A stretch of DNA of 64,000 bases from Pseudomonas sp. WS 5079 (GTDB lineage: Bacteria > Pseudomonadota > Gammaproteobacteria > Pseudomonadales > Pseudomonadaceae), in contig NZ_JAAQWN010000007.1 of the NCBI RefSeq assembly GCF_012985465.1, forward strand, positions 354,889-418,888. Reading direction: 5' to 3'. The notes beneath the pieces are model-generated. The model was not told where the DNA came from. It was given only the letters and a program-made list of their open reading frames with translations, and searched no databases. Both the position numbers and the translations under genes were made by a program. Positions 8,581 through 17,637 of this stretch are shown here, one piece after another; position 1 is the stretch's first letter, and each line of letters opens with the position of its first letter.

Positions 8581-9321
8581 ATGAAACGCTTTCGCCCCGG
8601 GATTGCCCCGACCCTGGTGGTGCTGGTGCTGCTACCGCTGATGGTGTTCCTGGGCTTTTGGCAGTTGTCCCGTGGTCAGGAAAAACAGGCACTGCTCCAG
8701 AGTTATGCCGAACGCCGGGCGGCGCAGCCCATCAGCGTTGCGCAACTGGAGACGGTGGCGGATCCGGCCTTTCGCCGCGTGCAGTTGCGCGGGCAGTTCG
8801 ACGCCGCGCACAGCGTGCTGCTGGATAACCGCATGCGCGACGGCAAGGCCGGCGTCGAGTTGCTGCAACCCTTTCATGACCAGACCAGCGGCCAGTGGCT
8901 GTTGCTCAATCGCGGCTGGCTGCCTTGGCCGGACCGGCGCACGCCGCCAGCTTTCACCACCCCCGACCAGCCTTTGAATATCAACGCCTGGGTGTATGTC
9001 GCCCCCGGCGAGACGTTCCAGCTACACGCCGACCCAGCCGCCGCCAAATGGCCACGCCTGCTGACGGCGCTGCACCCGCAGGCGCTGTGGGCCGAGTTGG
9101 AGCGCAGCGGCTTTGCCTTTGAGCTACGGGCCGAAGCGGGCCCGGCGACCTATGAAACCCAGTGGCCAGTTGTGGCCATGGGCCCGGAAAAACACCTGGG
9201 GTATGCCGTGCAGTGGTTCGCCATGGCGCTGGCGCTGCTGGGCCTTTACCTCTACCTCGGCTGGCACAACGCAAGGGAGAAGCACCATGGGAGCGGCCAT
9301 GAATCCACTCAACATGTCTGA
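8581..9321 (+). CDS. SURF1-family cytochrome oxidase biogenesis protein
   Basis: SURF1 proteins help to load heme a into subunit I. The 246-residue protein has the family layout: an N-terminal helix (about 12-28), a large periplasmic domain, and a C-terminal helix (about 213-231, WFAMALALLGLYLYLGW). The motif GFWQLSRGQEK right after helix one and LLNRGWLP around 103-110 are typical. The ATG at 8581 lacks a strong ribosome site, so the start is somewhat open. The next gene overlaps its 3' end by 35 bases, which implies coupling. Confidence 0.92.
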   Translation: MKRFRPGIAPTLVVLVLLPLMVFLGFWQLSRGQEKQALLQSYAERRAAQPISVAQLETVADPAFRRVQLRGQFDAAHSVLLDNRMRDGKAGVELLQPFHDQTSGQWLLLNRGWLPWPDRRTPPAFTTPDQPLNINAWVYVAPGETFQLHADPAAAKWPRLLTALHPQALWAELERSGFAFELRAEAGPATYETQWPVVAMGPEKHLGYAVQWFAMALALLGLYLYLGWHNAREKHHGSGHESTQHV

Positions 9322-9880
9322 CACGCCAGCGGCGCCCAACCGCAGCAAAGGGCGCTGGCAACTGATCCTGATCCTGCTGATGGTGATCGGCCCGATGGTG
9401 CTGGCGACCCTGATGTACAAGTGGCAGTTCTGGGTGCCGGACAACCGCAGCGATCATGGCGAAATGATCGGCAATGGCCAGACCCGCAGCGATATCGGCG
9501 TGCAGGCCGACGAGGATCGCTGGCAATTGCTGGTCACCGCGCCCGCGGCCTGCGCCGCCGATTGCCAGCAACTGGTCTACCTCGCGCGCCAGCTGCAGAT
9601 CGGCCTGGGGCGCGATGCGTCCCGTGCCAGCCATGCCCTGGCCAGTGCGCAGCCGGTCGGCGCCGAGTATGAGGCCAAGTTGAAGGCCGAGTATCCGCAG
9701 TTGCAGCGTTTGCCCCTGGACCTGCCGACTTTCAAGCAAAACGCTGCCGCGCCGGGCGATGCGCAACTGTGGATCGTCGACCCCCACGGCAACCTGGTGC
9801 TGCGCTACGACGCGCGGGTCAAGGGCAAGGATCTGCTCAACGATCTGCGCCACCTGCTGAAACTGTCGAATATCGGATAA
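9287..9880 (+). CDS. Single-pass membrane protein of the cox locus (PA0111-like)
   Basis: Pseudomonas cox loci carry this gene between SURF1 and ctaA; I know of no assigned reaction. The 197-residue product has one helix (about 25-47) followed by a soluble domain with a CAADC motif and the late segment LWIVDPHGNLVLRYD, which together resemble a thioredoxin-fold/Sco-like domain, so a role in copper or thiol chemistry at the oxidase is plausible. AAGGGAGA precedes the ATG at 9287; a nearby in-frame ATG at 9299 is an alternative. It overlaps SURF1 by 35 bases and ends 10 bases before ctaA. Confidence 0.82.
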   Translation: MGAAMNPLNMSDTPAAPNRSKGRWQLILILLMVIGPMVLATLMYKWQFWVPDNRSDHGEMIGNGQTRSDIGVQADEDRWQLLVTAPAACAADCQQLVYLARQLQIGLGRDASRASHALASAQPVGAEYEAKLKAEYPQLQRLPLDLPTFKQNAAAPGDAQLWIVDPHGNLVLRYDARVKGKDLLNDLRHLLKLSNIG

Positions 9881-9890
9881 GGGCATCGTC

Positions 9891-10970
9891 ATGGCCAAAC
9901 CTGGATTTCGCCTCGCGCTGTTTGCCACCCTGCTGGCGCTGATTGTGGTGCTTTTGGGCGCCTACACGCGCCTGACCCATGCCGGTCTCGGTTGCCCGGA
10001 CTGGCCGGGTTGCTATGGCTTTATCAGCGTGCCGAAAAGCGAGGCCCAGTTGGCCCATGCCGAGTTGCACTTCCCGGACACGCCGGTGGAGGCCGACAAG
10101 GGCTGGAACGAGATGATCCATCGCTATGCAGCAGGCACCCTGGGGCTGCTGATCGCGCTGTTGGCCACCCGCGCCTGGACCCATCGCCGGCATCCGGGGC
10201 AGCCCTTGAAGCTACCGTTGTTCCTGCTGGCGGTGGTGTTTGCCCAGGCGGCCTTTGGCATGTGGACGGTGACGCTCAAGCTGTGGCCGCAGGTCGTCAC
10301 CGGGCATTTACTGGGTGGCTTCGCGACCTTGAGCCTGTTGTTTCTGCTGACCCTGCGTTTGTCCGGGGTGTTGCCGGCGCTGATCGTGCCCCGGCGCCTG
10401 CAGTATTGGGCCACGGCCGGCCTGGTGCTGGTGATCGGGCAGATCGCCCTCGGTGGCTGGGTCAGTTCCAACTATGCGGCGGTGGCCTGTATCGATTTGC
10501 CGACCTGTCATGGTGAGTGGTGGCCGGCAGCGGACTTTGCCAATGGCTTTCACCTGACCCAGCATATCGGCCCCAACTACCTGGGCGGGCAACTGGACAG
10601 TGATGCACGCACGGCGATTCACCTGACCCATCGCCTGGGCGCGCTGGTGGTGACTGTGGCGCTGCTGGGCCTGGCCTGGCAGCTCAAGGCGGTGGGCATG
10701 ACCCGCCTGGCGGGCCTGCTGCTGGTTGCCCTGGCCGTGCAGATCGGCCTGGGCCTGAGCAATGTGTACTTTCATTTGCCGCTGCCGGTGGCGGTCGCCC
10801 ATAACGCCGGCGGCGCAGCGTTGTTGCTGACCCTGGTGCTGGTCAATTACCACGCCCGTACCAGCCTGGTGCGGGTCCGCCACCAAGTGCCGTTCGGTTG
10901 GCGCTTCAGCCCGCGCAAGCACGTGTCGGGCCTGATCACCCTTAAAGGAGAGATGCCATGGCGACCTTGA
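9891..10970 (+). CDS. ctaA: Heme A synthase (COX15/CtaA)
   Basis: CtaA oxidises the C8 methyl of heme O to the formyl group of heme A in the inner membrane. The 359-residue protein has eight hydrophobic segments and the twin-domain layout of the family, with conserved histidines in IHRYAAG and LTQHIGPNY and the early motif TRLTHAGLGCPDWPGCYG. Its 3' end overlaps ctaB by 13 bases, placing both heme-modifying steps in one transcript. Confidence 0.95.
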   Translation: MAKPGFRLALFATLLALIVVLLGAYTRLTHAGLGCPDWPGCYGFISVPKSEAQLAHAELHFPDTPVEADKGWNEMIHRYAAGTLGLLIALLATRAWTHRRHPGQPLKLPLFLLAVVFAQAAFGMWTVTLKLWPQVVTGHLLGGFATLSLLFLLTLRLSGVLPALIVPRRLQYWATAGLVLVIGQIALGGWVSSNYAAVACIDLPTCHGEWWPAADFANGFHLTQHIGPNYLGGQLDSDARTAIHLTHRLGALVVTVALLGLAWQLKAVGMTRLAGLLLVALAVQIGLGLSNVYFHLPLPVAVAHNAGGAALLLTLVLVNYHARTSLVRVRHQVPFGWRFSPRKHVSGLITLKGEMPWRP

Positions 10971-11857
10971 TTGGCGAGCGTCCCGGCCAGGCGATCTGGC
11001 GCGACTACCTGGAGCTGACCAAGCCCAAGGTGGTGGTGCTGATGCTGATTACCTCGCTGGTAGGCATGTTTCTCGCCACCCGCGCCGGGGTGCCGTGGCC
11101 GGTGCTGATCTTCGGCAACCTGGGGATTGCCCTGTGTGCCGGTGGCGCCGCAGCGGTCAACCATGTGGTGGACCGGCGCATCGACGCGCTGATGGCGCGC
11201 ACCCACAAGCGGCCGTTGGCTGAAGGCCGGGTTTCCCCGGCTGCCGCGCTGACGTTTGCCCTGGCGCTGGCGGTGGCCGGGCTGGCGTTGCTGCTGGCGT
11301 TTACCAACCCGTTGGCGGCCTGGCTGACCCTGGCCTCGCTGCTGGGCTATGCGGTGATCTACACCGGCTTTCTCAAGCGCGCGACACCGCAGAACATCGT
11401 GATCGGCGGCCTGGCCGGCGCGGCGCCACCATTGCTCGGCTGGGTGGCGGTCACCGGCCATGTGAGCGCCGAGCCGTTGCTGCTGGTGCTGATCATCTTC
11501 GCCTGGACCCCGCCGCACTTCTGGGCCCTGGCCATCCATCGCAAGGAGGAGTACGCCAAGGCCGATATCCCGATGCTGCCGGTGACCCACGGCGAGCACT
11601 ACACCAAGGTGCATATCCTGCTGTACACCTTCGCGCTGCTGGCGGTGAGCCTGATGCCCTATGTGATCCACATGAGCGGGCTGTTGTACCTCGGTTGTGC
11701 GCTGGTTCTGGGTGCGCGCTTTCTGCAATGGGCCTGGGTGCTGTACCGTGGCAGTCGGCCGCACGCGGCGATCAATACCTTCAAGTACTCTATCTGGTAC
11801 CTGTTTTTGCTATTTATCGCCCTGCTCGTAGACCACTACTTATTGTTGAACCTATGA
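10958..11857 (+). CDS. ctaB: Protoheme IX farnesyltransferase (heme O synthase)
   Basis: This UbiA-family prenyltransferase adds the hydroxyethylfarnesyl chain to heme B to make heme O, the substrate of CtaA. The 299-residue protein starts with DYLELTKPKVVVL, has the Asp-rich NxxxDxxxD site as N68, D72 and D76 (NHVVDRRID), and about nine helices. AAAGGAGAG lies upstream of the ATG at 10958, inside the end of ctaA. It shares an ATGA overlap with the Sco gene. Confidence 0.96.
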   Translation: MATLIGERPGQAIWRDYLELTKPKVVVLMLITSLVGMFLATRAGVPWPVLIFGNLGIALCAGGAAAVNHVVDRRIDALMARTHKRPLAEGRVSPAAALTFALALAVAGLALLLAFTNPLAAWLTLASLLGYAVIYTGFLKRATPQNIVIGGLAGAAPPLLGWVAVTGHVSAEPLLLVLIIFAWTPPHFWALAIHRKEEYAKADIPMLPVTHGEHYTKVHILLYTFALLAVSLMPYVIHMSGLLYLGCALVLGARFLQWAWVLYRGSRPHAAINTFKYSIWYLFLLFIALLVDHYLLLNL

Positions 11858-12489
11858 CTCGAACTCAAAAAACTGTCTTTATCCTGGTGGCCGTCGTGGC
11901 GTTGATCATGGGCCTGACCGTCAACAAAGTGCTGTCTGGCAAGGGCCAGGGCGACCCTACGGCATTGATCGACGCGGGCATTATCCTGCTGCCGCAAAGC
12001 CGCCAGCTGCCGCCCGTGACCATGACCAACCAGGACGGCCAGCCGGTGCTGGTCAATGAGTTGAAGGGCAAGTGGAGCGTGCTGTTCTTTGGCTACACCT
12101 TCTGCCCGGATATCTGCCCGACCACCCTGGCCCAACTGCGGCAGATCAAGAGCGAGCTGCCCAAGGACGTGGTGGATAAGCTGCAGGTGATCCTGGTCAG
12201 CGTTGACCCGCATCGCGATACCCCGACCCAGCTCAAGCAGTACTTGAGCTACTTCGATCCGCAATTTGCAGGGTTGACCGGGGCGAATGTGGAGGATGTG
12301 CAGAAGGTCTCGAATGCGGTGAGCATTCCGTTCATTCCGGCCGACACCAGCAAGCCGAACTACACCGTCGACCACAGCGGCAACCTGGCATTGATCGGCC
12401 CGGATGGCAGCCAGCGCGGGTTTATCCGTGCGCCGTTGAACAACCAGAAGCTGGTGGCGCAGTTGCCGGGGTTGTTGCAGCGCAACTGA
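11854..12489 (+). CDS. Sco1/SenC-family copper chaperone
   Basis: Sco proteins deliver copper to the CuA site of subunit II and keep its cysteines reduced. The 211-residue protein has an N-terminal anchor (about 7-25) and a periplasmic thioredoxin fold with C84-PDI-C88 and H174, the three copper ligands. The ATG at 11854 overlaps the ctaB stop (ATGA). It closes the oxidase locus and is followed by a REPIN. Confidence 0.95.
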   Translation: MTRTQKTVFILVAVVALIMGLTVNKVLSGKGQGDPTALIDAGIILLPQSRQLPPVTMTNQDGQPVLVNELKGKWSVLFFGYTFCPDICPTTLAQLRQIKSELPKDVVDKLQVILVSVDPHRDTPTQLKQYLSYFDPQFAGLTGANVEDVQKVSNAVSIPFIPADTSKPNYTVDHSGNLALIGPDGSQRGFIRAPLNNQKLVAQLPGLLQRN

Positions 12490-12508
12490 GCTGACAACAC
12501 AGATCAAG

Positions 12509-12597
12509 TGTGGGACCTGGCTTGCCTGCGATAGCGTCAGGTCAGCCAGCCTCTTGGTTGCTGACCCACCGCGATCGCAGGCAAGCCAGCTCCCACA
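12509..12597. repeat. REPIN, TGGCTTGCCTGCGAT type
   Basis: A left arm (TGTGGGACCTGGCTTGCCTG) and a right arm (CAGGCAAGCCAGCTCCCACA) form a long inverted pair around a central spacer. It lies between the convergent Sco and metQ genes. This is the CTGGCTTGCCTGC core variant, also found at 40412-40495. Confidence 0.88.
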
Positions 12598-12614
12598 TTT
12601 TGCTTTGCTCGGCT

Positions 12615-13406
12615 TCAGAGATCGTCTTTCAGATCAAACGCCGGCAGGATCGCGCCTTTGTACTTCTCGTTGATGAATTTCTTCACTTCCGGAGTGTGCA
12701 GGGCTTTGACCAGTTTTTGCACCGCGTCCGAATCCTTGTTGTCCTCGCGGGTCACCAGGATATTGACGTAAGGCGAGTCGTTGCCTTCGATCGCCAGGGC
12801 ATCCTTGGACGGGTCCAGCTTGGCTTCCAGGGCGTAGTTGGTGTTGATCAGGGCCAGGTCGACCTGGGTCAGCACGCGCGGCAGGGTGGCGGCTTCCAGT
12901 TCGCGGAATTTCAGGCCTTTTTCGTTGCCGGTGATGTCCTTGATGGTCGACAGGATATCGGTCGGGTTCTTCAAGGTGATCAGGCCCTTGCTGGCCAGCA
13001 GCAACAGCGCGCGGCCGCCGTTGGTGGCGTCGTTGGGGATCACCACGTTGGCGCCGTTCGGCAGCTCGGCCAGGCTCTTGTACTTGCTGGAGTACGCGCC
13101 CAGCGGCTCCAGGTGCACGCCGGCGACGCTCACCAGGTGGGTGCCCTTGGCCTTGTTGAACTCATCCAGGTACGGCTGGTGCTGGAAGAAGTTGGCGTCC
13201 AGGCGTTTTTCGGCCACTTGTACGTTCGGCTGCACGTAGTCGGTGAACACCTTGACCTTCAGGTCCACGCCTTGCGCGGCCAGGGCCGGCTTCACGAACT
13301 CAAGGATCTCAGCGTGCGGCACCGGGGTCGCGGCGACCGTCAGGGTCTCGGCGGCGTGGGCGGAAAATGCGGCAACCGCGGCGAAAGCAACCAGTAGTTT
13401 TTTCAT
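12615..13406 (-). CDS. metQ: Methionine-binding periplasmic protein MetQ (NlpA family)
   Basis: MetQ captures methionine for the MetNI ABC importer. The 263-residue protein has a signal peptide (MKKLLVAFAAVAAFSAHA) and the NlpA-family core with the TPVPHAEILEFVKP, DYVQPN and FFQHQPYLDEFN motifs. It lacks a lipobox cysteine after the signal, so it is predicted to be a soluble periplasmic protein rather than a lipoprotein. AAGGAG precedes the ATG at 13406. It is the last gene of metN-metI-metQ; the gap to metI is 48 bases. Confidence 0.94.
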   Translation of the reverse strand: MKKLLVAFAAVAAFSAHAAETLTVAATPVPHAEILEFVKPALAAQGVDLKVKVFTDYVQPNVQVAEKRLDANFFQHQPYLDEFNKAKGTHLVSVAGVHLEPLGAYSSKYKSLAELPNGANVVIPNDATNGGRALLLLASKGLITLKNPTDILSTIKDITGNEKGLKFRELEAATLPRVLTQVDLALINTNYALEAKLDPSKDALAIEGNDSPYVNILVTREDNKDSDAVQKLVKALHTPEVKKFINEKYKGAILPAFDLKDDL

Positions 13407-13454
13407 CCAACAAGCTCCTTGTTCGGGCATGCCGGCGAGGGCCGGCAATGGCCG

Positions 13455-14129
13455 TTATTTTCGAGAATAGTGGGTCACCAGCTTATCGCCGATGGTTTGC
13501 AGAATCTGCACCAGCACAATCAACATCACCACGGTCACGACCATGACGTCATCCTGGAAACGCTGGTAGCCATAGCGGATCGCCAGGTCGCCCAGGCCAC
13601 CGGCACCCACCACACCCGCCATGGCGGTGTAGCCCACCAGGGCAATGGCGGTCACGGTGATTGCAGCAATGATGCCCGGCTTTGCCTCGGGCAGCAGCGC
13701 CTTGGTGATGATCTGCCGGGTGGTCGCGCCCATGGCCTGGGTCGCCTCGATGATGCCGCGATCGACCTCGCGCAGGGCGGTTTCCACCAGCCGCGCGAAG
13801 AACGTCGAAGCGCCTACCACTAGCGGTGGAATCGCGCCGGCCACGCCCAGCGAAGTGCCCGTGAGGAACACGGTCGTCGGGATCATCACAATCAGCAGAA
13901 TGATAAACGGCAGCGAACGTATGGCGTTGACCACGAAGGCCAGGGCGGCATAGGTGGTTTTCTGCTCCAGCAACTGCCGTGGGCTGAACAGAAACAGCAG
14001 GATGCCCAATGGCAGGCCCACCAGCACGGTGAAAAACAGCGAGGTGCCGAGCATCAGCAGGGTGTCGTTGGTGGCCACCCAGATATCAGCCCAGTCGACG
14101 TTGTCGAAGTAATGCAGTAGCACGTCCAT
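13455..14129 (-). CDS. metI: Methionine ABC transporter permease MetI
   Basis: This is the inner-membrane channel of the D/L-methionine importer. The 224-residue protein has five predicted helices and the EAA-loop region typical of these permeases (ALREVDRGIIEATQAMGA). Its start codon overlaps the metN stop by one base (TAATG), which indicates translational coupling. Confidence 0.95.
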   Translation of the reverse strand: MDVLLHYFDNVDWADIWVATNDTLLMLGTSLFFTVLVGLPLGILLFLFSPRQLLEQKTTYAALAFVVNAIRSLPFIILLIVMIPTTVFLTGTSLGVAGAIPPLVVGASTFFARLVETALREVDRGIIEATQAMGATTRQIITKALLPEAKPGIIAAITVTAIALVGYTAMAGVVGAGGLGDLAIRYGYQRFQDDVMVVTVVMLIVLVQILQTIGDKLVTHYSRK

Positions 14130-15136
14130 TAACGCAGGACCTCCATGTGCACATCGGCGGCGGTAAAGCGCGCGAACGCCGCTTCCATGTCACCGCCGGT
14201 GATGGCCAGGGTCAGTTGCCCGTAAGGGGTATCTTTGATGTGGTCGATGCGACCGGCAAGGATGCTGTAGTCCACACCCGTTTCGCGGGCGACGGTACCC
14301 AGCAGTGGCGCGTAGGTCGCTTCGCCCTGGAACGTCAGGCGCACGATGCGGCCCGGCACATGGGCGAACACATCGCGCTGCTCACCTTCATCGACCTGCT
14401 CGGCTTCTTGCACAAAGCGCTTGGTGGTCGGGTGCGTGGGGTGCAGGAACACCTGGGCCACCGGGCCTTGCTCGACAATCACCCCGGCATCCATCACCGC
14501 GACCTGGTCGCAGACACGGCGGATCACGTCCATTTCATGGGTGATCAGCACGATGGTCAGCTTCAGCTCGCGGTTGATCTCGGCCAGCAATTGCAGGACC
14601 GAGGCGGTGGTCTGTGGGTCGAGGGCGCTGGTGGCTTCGTCGCACAGCAGGATTTTCGGTTTGGTGGCTAGGGCACGGGCAATGCCGACGCGCTGCTTCT
14701 GGCCGCCGGACAGTTGCGCCGGGTACTTCCTGGCGTGGTCGGCGAGGCCGACCCGGTCCAGCAGTTCGGCCACGCGCGCATCGATCTCGCGGCGCGACAG
14801 TTCGCCCGCCAGGGTCAGCGGCAGCGCGACGTTGTCGGCAACGGTCTTGGAGGCCAGCAGGTTGAAGTGCTGGAAGATCATCCCGACCTGCTGCCGGAAA
14901 CGGCGCAGGCCGTTGGCATCCAGGGCGGTGACTTCTTCGCCATCCACCTGGATCTGGCCGCCCGAAGGCTCTTCGAGGCGATTGATCAGGCGCAGCAGAG
15001 TACTTTTTCCCGCGCCGGAATGGCCGATCAGGCCAAACACCTGGCCGTTCTCGACGCGCAGGCTGGTGGGATGCAGTGCGGGGATATCCTTGCCGGCGAC
15101 CCGGTAGGTTTTATGGACGTTATGAAACTCGATCAC
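14129..15136 (-). CDS. metN: Methionine ABC transporter ATPase MetN
   Basis: MetN powers methionine import. The 335-residue protein has Walker A (GHSGAGKST, 38-46), the signature LSGGQ at 142-146, Walker B ending in DEATSAL, and a C-terminal NIL domain (about 265-335) that senses methionine and inhibits transport. It is first in the operon; the promoter must lie in the 15137-15401 gap shared with katE. Confidence 0.96.
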   Translation of the reverse strand: MIEFHNVHKTYRVAGKDIPALHPTSLRVENGQVFGLIGHSGAGKSTLLRLINRLEEPSGGQIQVDGEEVTALDANGLRRFRQQVGMIFQHFNLLASKTVADNVALPLTLAGELSRREIDARVAELLDRVGLADHARKYPAQLSGGQKQRVGIARALATKPKILLCDEATSALDPQTTASVLQLLAEINRELKLTIVLITHEMDVIRRVCDQVAVMDAGVIVEQGPVAQVFLHPTHPTTKRFVQEAEQVDEGEQRDVFAHVPGRIVRLTFQGEATYAPLLGTVARETGVDYSILAGRIDHIKDTPYGQLTLAITGGDMEAAFARFTAADVHMEVLR

Positions 15137-15401
15137 GTAGCGAACCTTGTGGGGCGCATTGAAAAGGGATCAGCGGTTAGCCGGGCGCGCATTTTAGCCT
15201 GTCCGTATAGCGTTTCTTAGCATTTATTTCGTATTCAACCAGCGATTTGGCAATAACGCGATCAAAGGTCATAAAAAAGGAACGGTAAAAAATCCCGTCA
15301 GTCACTACTTAAGCAACTCGATTTCCCGGGTGCCGTGCCCGGGGTTTTGCTCAAACGAGCCAGGGACCGCTCTGGCCTACGCAAACGAGGAGTTTTGTCT
15401 G
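15137..15401. other. Divergent metN/katE intergenic region
   Basis: These 265 bases hold both promoters. The middle is AT-rich (CATAAAAAAGGAACGGTAAA near 15270). The katE leader carries a perfect CCCGGG-TGCCGTG-CCCGGG stem (15325-15343) followed by GTTTT, about 55 bases before the katE start; it could pause or attenuate transcription. No gene is visible. Confidence 0.5.
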
Positions 15402-17543
15402 ATGAGTACCAAAAAACCCGCTACGCCGCCCAAGAGCGAGCTTGCAGGCACCGATACCCTGGACCGTGGCAACACCAATGCCAAGCTGCAAAGCCTGGAG
15501 AAGTCTCGCTCCGACGCCACCGGCCAGGCGCTGCGCACTAATCAGGGGGTGAAAATCTCCGATAACCAGAACACGTTGAAAGTCGGCGCGCGCGGGCCTT
15601 CGCTGCTGGAAGATTTCATCATGCGTGAAAAGATCACGCACTTTGACCACGAGCGTATCCCGGAGCGCATCGTGCACGCCCGCGGCACTGGCGCCCATGG
15701 CTACTTCCAGACCTATGAAAACCATTCGGCGCTGACCAAGGCGGGTTTTTTACGTGACCCTGGCCGTAAAACCCCGGTGTTCACGCGCTTTTCCACGGTG
15801 CAGGGCCCACGTGGTTCAGGCGATACGGTGCGTGATGTGCGCGGCTTTGCCGTGAAGTTCTTCACCGACGAAGGCAACTTCGACCTGGTGGGCAACAACA
15901 TGCCGGTATTTTTCATTCAGGACGCGATCAAGTTTCCTGACTTCGTGCATGCGGTAAAACCTGAGCCGCACAACGAAATTCCTACCGGCGGCTCGGCCCA
16001 CGATACTTTCTGGGATTTTGTCTCGCTGCAGCCGGAATCGGCGCACATGGTGATCTGGGCGATGTCCGACCGCGCCATTCCAAAAAGCCTACGCAGCATG
16101 CAGGGTTTTGGGGTGCACACGTTCCGCCTGGTGAATGCCGAGGGTCAATCCAACTTCGTCAAATTCCACTGGCGTCCGACGGCGGGCACCTGCTCCCTGG
16201 TGTGGGATGAGGCGCAAAAGCTGGCCGGTAAAGATACCGATTACCATCGTCGCGACCTGTGGGATGCGATCGAGATGGGCGATTACCCGGAGTGGGAATT
16301 GGGCGTACAGGTGATTCCGGAAGATAAGGAGCACGCGTTCGACTTCGATATTCTCGACCCGACCAAGCTGATTCCCGAAGAGTTGGTGCCCATCACCCCG
16401 CTGGGCAAGATGGTGCTCAATCGCAACCCGGACAACTTCTTCGCCGAAGTCGAACAGGTCGCGTTCTGCCCGGGCCATATCGTGCCGGGTATCGATTTCT
16501 CCAATGACCCGCTGCTGCAAGGTCGCCTGTTTTCCTACACCGATACGCAGATCAGCCGACTAGGTGGCCCGAACTTTCACCAGTTGCCGATCAATCAGCC
16601 GCTGACGCCGCTGCATAACAACCAGCGCGATGCCATGCACCGCAGCACCATCGACAAAGGCCGTGCCGCGTACGAGCCGAACTCCATCGACGGCGGCTGG
16701 CCGAAAGAAACTGCGCCGGCAGCGCAGGACGGTGGTTTTGAGTCCTACCCGGAGCGTATCGACGCGCACAAGATCCGCGAGCGCAGTGAGTCCTTTGGCG
16801 ATCACTTTTCCCAGGCGCGCCTGTTTTTCAACAGCATGAGCAAGCACGAGCAGGAACACATCATCGCGGCCTATAGCTTTGAGCTGGGCAAGGTCGAGCG
16901 TGAGTTTATCCGGGTGCGCCAGGTCAATGAGATCCTGGCCAATATCGACCTCGGGCTGGCCAAGCGTGTGGCGCAAAACCTGGGCCTGCCGGCACCGAAA
17001 AAAGGCACCGTGCCGGTGCGCAAGACCGCGCCAGAGCGCTCGCCGGCCTTGAGCCAGGCCAACTTGCTGGCGGGCAATATCAAGACGCGCAAGGTGGCGA
17101 TCCTGGCCGCCAATGGTGTGGATGGTGCCGCGATTGCCGCGCTGAAGAAGGCGCTGGCCGCAGAAGGTGCCCATGCCAAGTTGCTCGGGCCGACCTCGGC
17201 GCCGGTCACTACGGCCGATGGCAAGAGCCTGGCGGTGGACGCGTCGATGGAAGGCTTGCCGTCGGTGGCATTCGATGCGGTGTTTGTGCCGGGCGGGGCG
17301 AAGTCGATCCAGGCATTGAGCGGCGATGGCGTGGCGTTGCATTACCTGCTGGAGGCCTACAAGCACTTGAAGGCGATTGCCTTGGCCGGTGAGGCGAAGC
17401 AGTTGCTGGAAGTGTTGAAGCTGGAGGTGGATGCGGGGTTGATTGTGGGCGGTGATGCCAAGGCGTTGAAGGCGTTTATTGCGGCGATTGCCCAGCATCG
17501 GGTGTGGGAGCGCGAGCCTAGGGCCAAGGCGGTTCCGGCTTAA
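15402..17543 (+). CDS. katE: Monofunctional heme catalase, large-subunit (HPII) type
   Basis: KatE disproportionates hydrogen peroxide and is usually a stationary-phase enzyme. From the ATG at 15402 (AACGAGGAG upstream) the protein has 713 residues. The catalytic His is H92 in VHARG, the distal Asn is N165 in DLVGNNMPVFF, and the heme tyrosine sits in the RLFSYTDTQ segment. Beyond about residue 560 follows the flavodoxin/DJ-1-like domain that marks large-subunit clade 2 catalases. A longer in-frame start at 15330 was rejected because it reads the leader hairpin. The gene stands alone between metNIQ and the lipoprotein-znu block. Confidence 0.94.
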   Translation: MSTKKPATPPKSELAGTDTLDRGNTNAKLQSLEKSRSDATGQALRTNQGVKISDNQNTLKVGARGPSLLEDFIMREKITHFDHERIPERIVHARGTGAHGYFQTYENHSALTKAGFLRDPGRKTPVFTRFSTVQGPRGSGDTVRDVRGFAVKFFTDEGNFDLVGNNMPVFFIQDAIKFPDFVHAVKPEPHNEIPTGGSAHDTFWDFVSLQPESAHMVIWAMSDRAIPKSLRSMQGFGVHTFRLVNAEGQSNFVKFHWRPTAGTCSLVWDEAQKLAGKDTDYHRRDLWDAIEMGDYPEWELGVQVIPEDKEHAFDFDILDPTKLIPEELVPITPLGKMVLNRNPDNFFAEVEQVAFCPGHIVPGIDFSNDPLLQGRLFSYTDTQISRLGGPNFHQLPINQPLTPLHNNQRDAMHRSTIDKGRAAYEPNSIDGGWPKETAPAAQDGGFESYPERIDAHKIRERSESFGDHFSQARLFFNSMSKHEQEHIIAAYSFELGKVEREFIRVRQVNEILANIDLGLAKRVAQNLGLPAPKKGTVPVRKTAPERSPALSQANLLAGNIKTRKVAILAANGVDGAAIAALKKALAAEGAHAKLLGPTSAPVTTADGKSLAVDASMEGLPSVAFDAVFVPGGAKSIQALSGDGVALHYLLEAYKHLKAIALAGEAKQLLEVLKLEVDAGLIVGGDAKALKAFIAAIAQHRVWEREPRAKAVPA

Positions 17544-17563
17544 GTTTCTGGTTGTTTGACAGG

Positions 17564-17636
17564 GCCTCATCGCCGGCAAGCCGGCTCCCACGTTGAAATG
17601 TATTGCACTGTGGGGGCCGGCTTGCCGGCGATGGGC
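17564..17636. repeat. REPIN, CCGGCTTGCCGGCGAT type
   Basis: Left arm ATCGCCGGCAAGCCGGCTCC and right arm GGGCCGGCTTGCCGGCGATG form the pair in inverted order compared with the other REPINs. It sits between convergent katE and the lipoprotein gene. Confidence 0.85.
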
Positions 17637-17637
17637 G

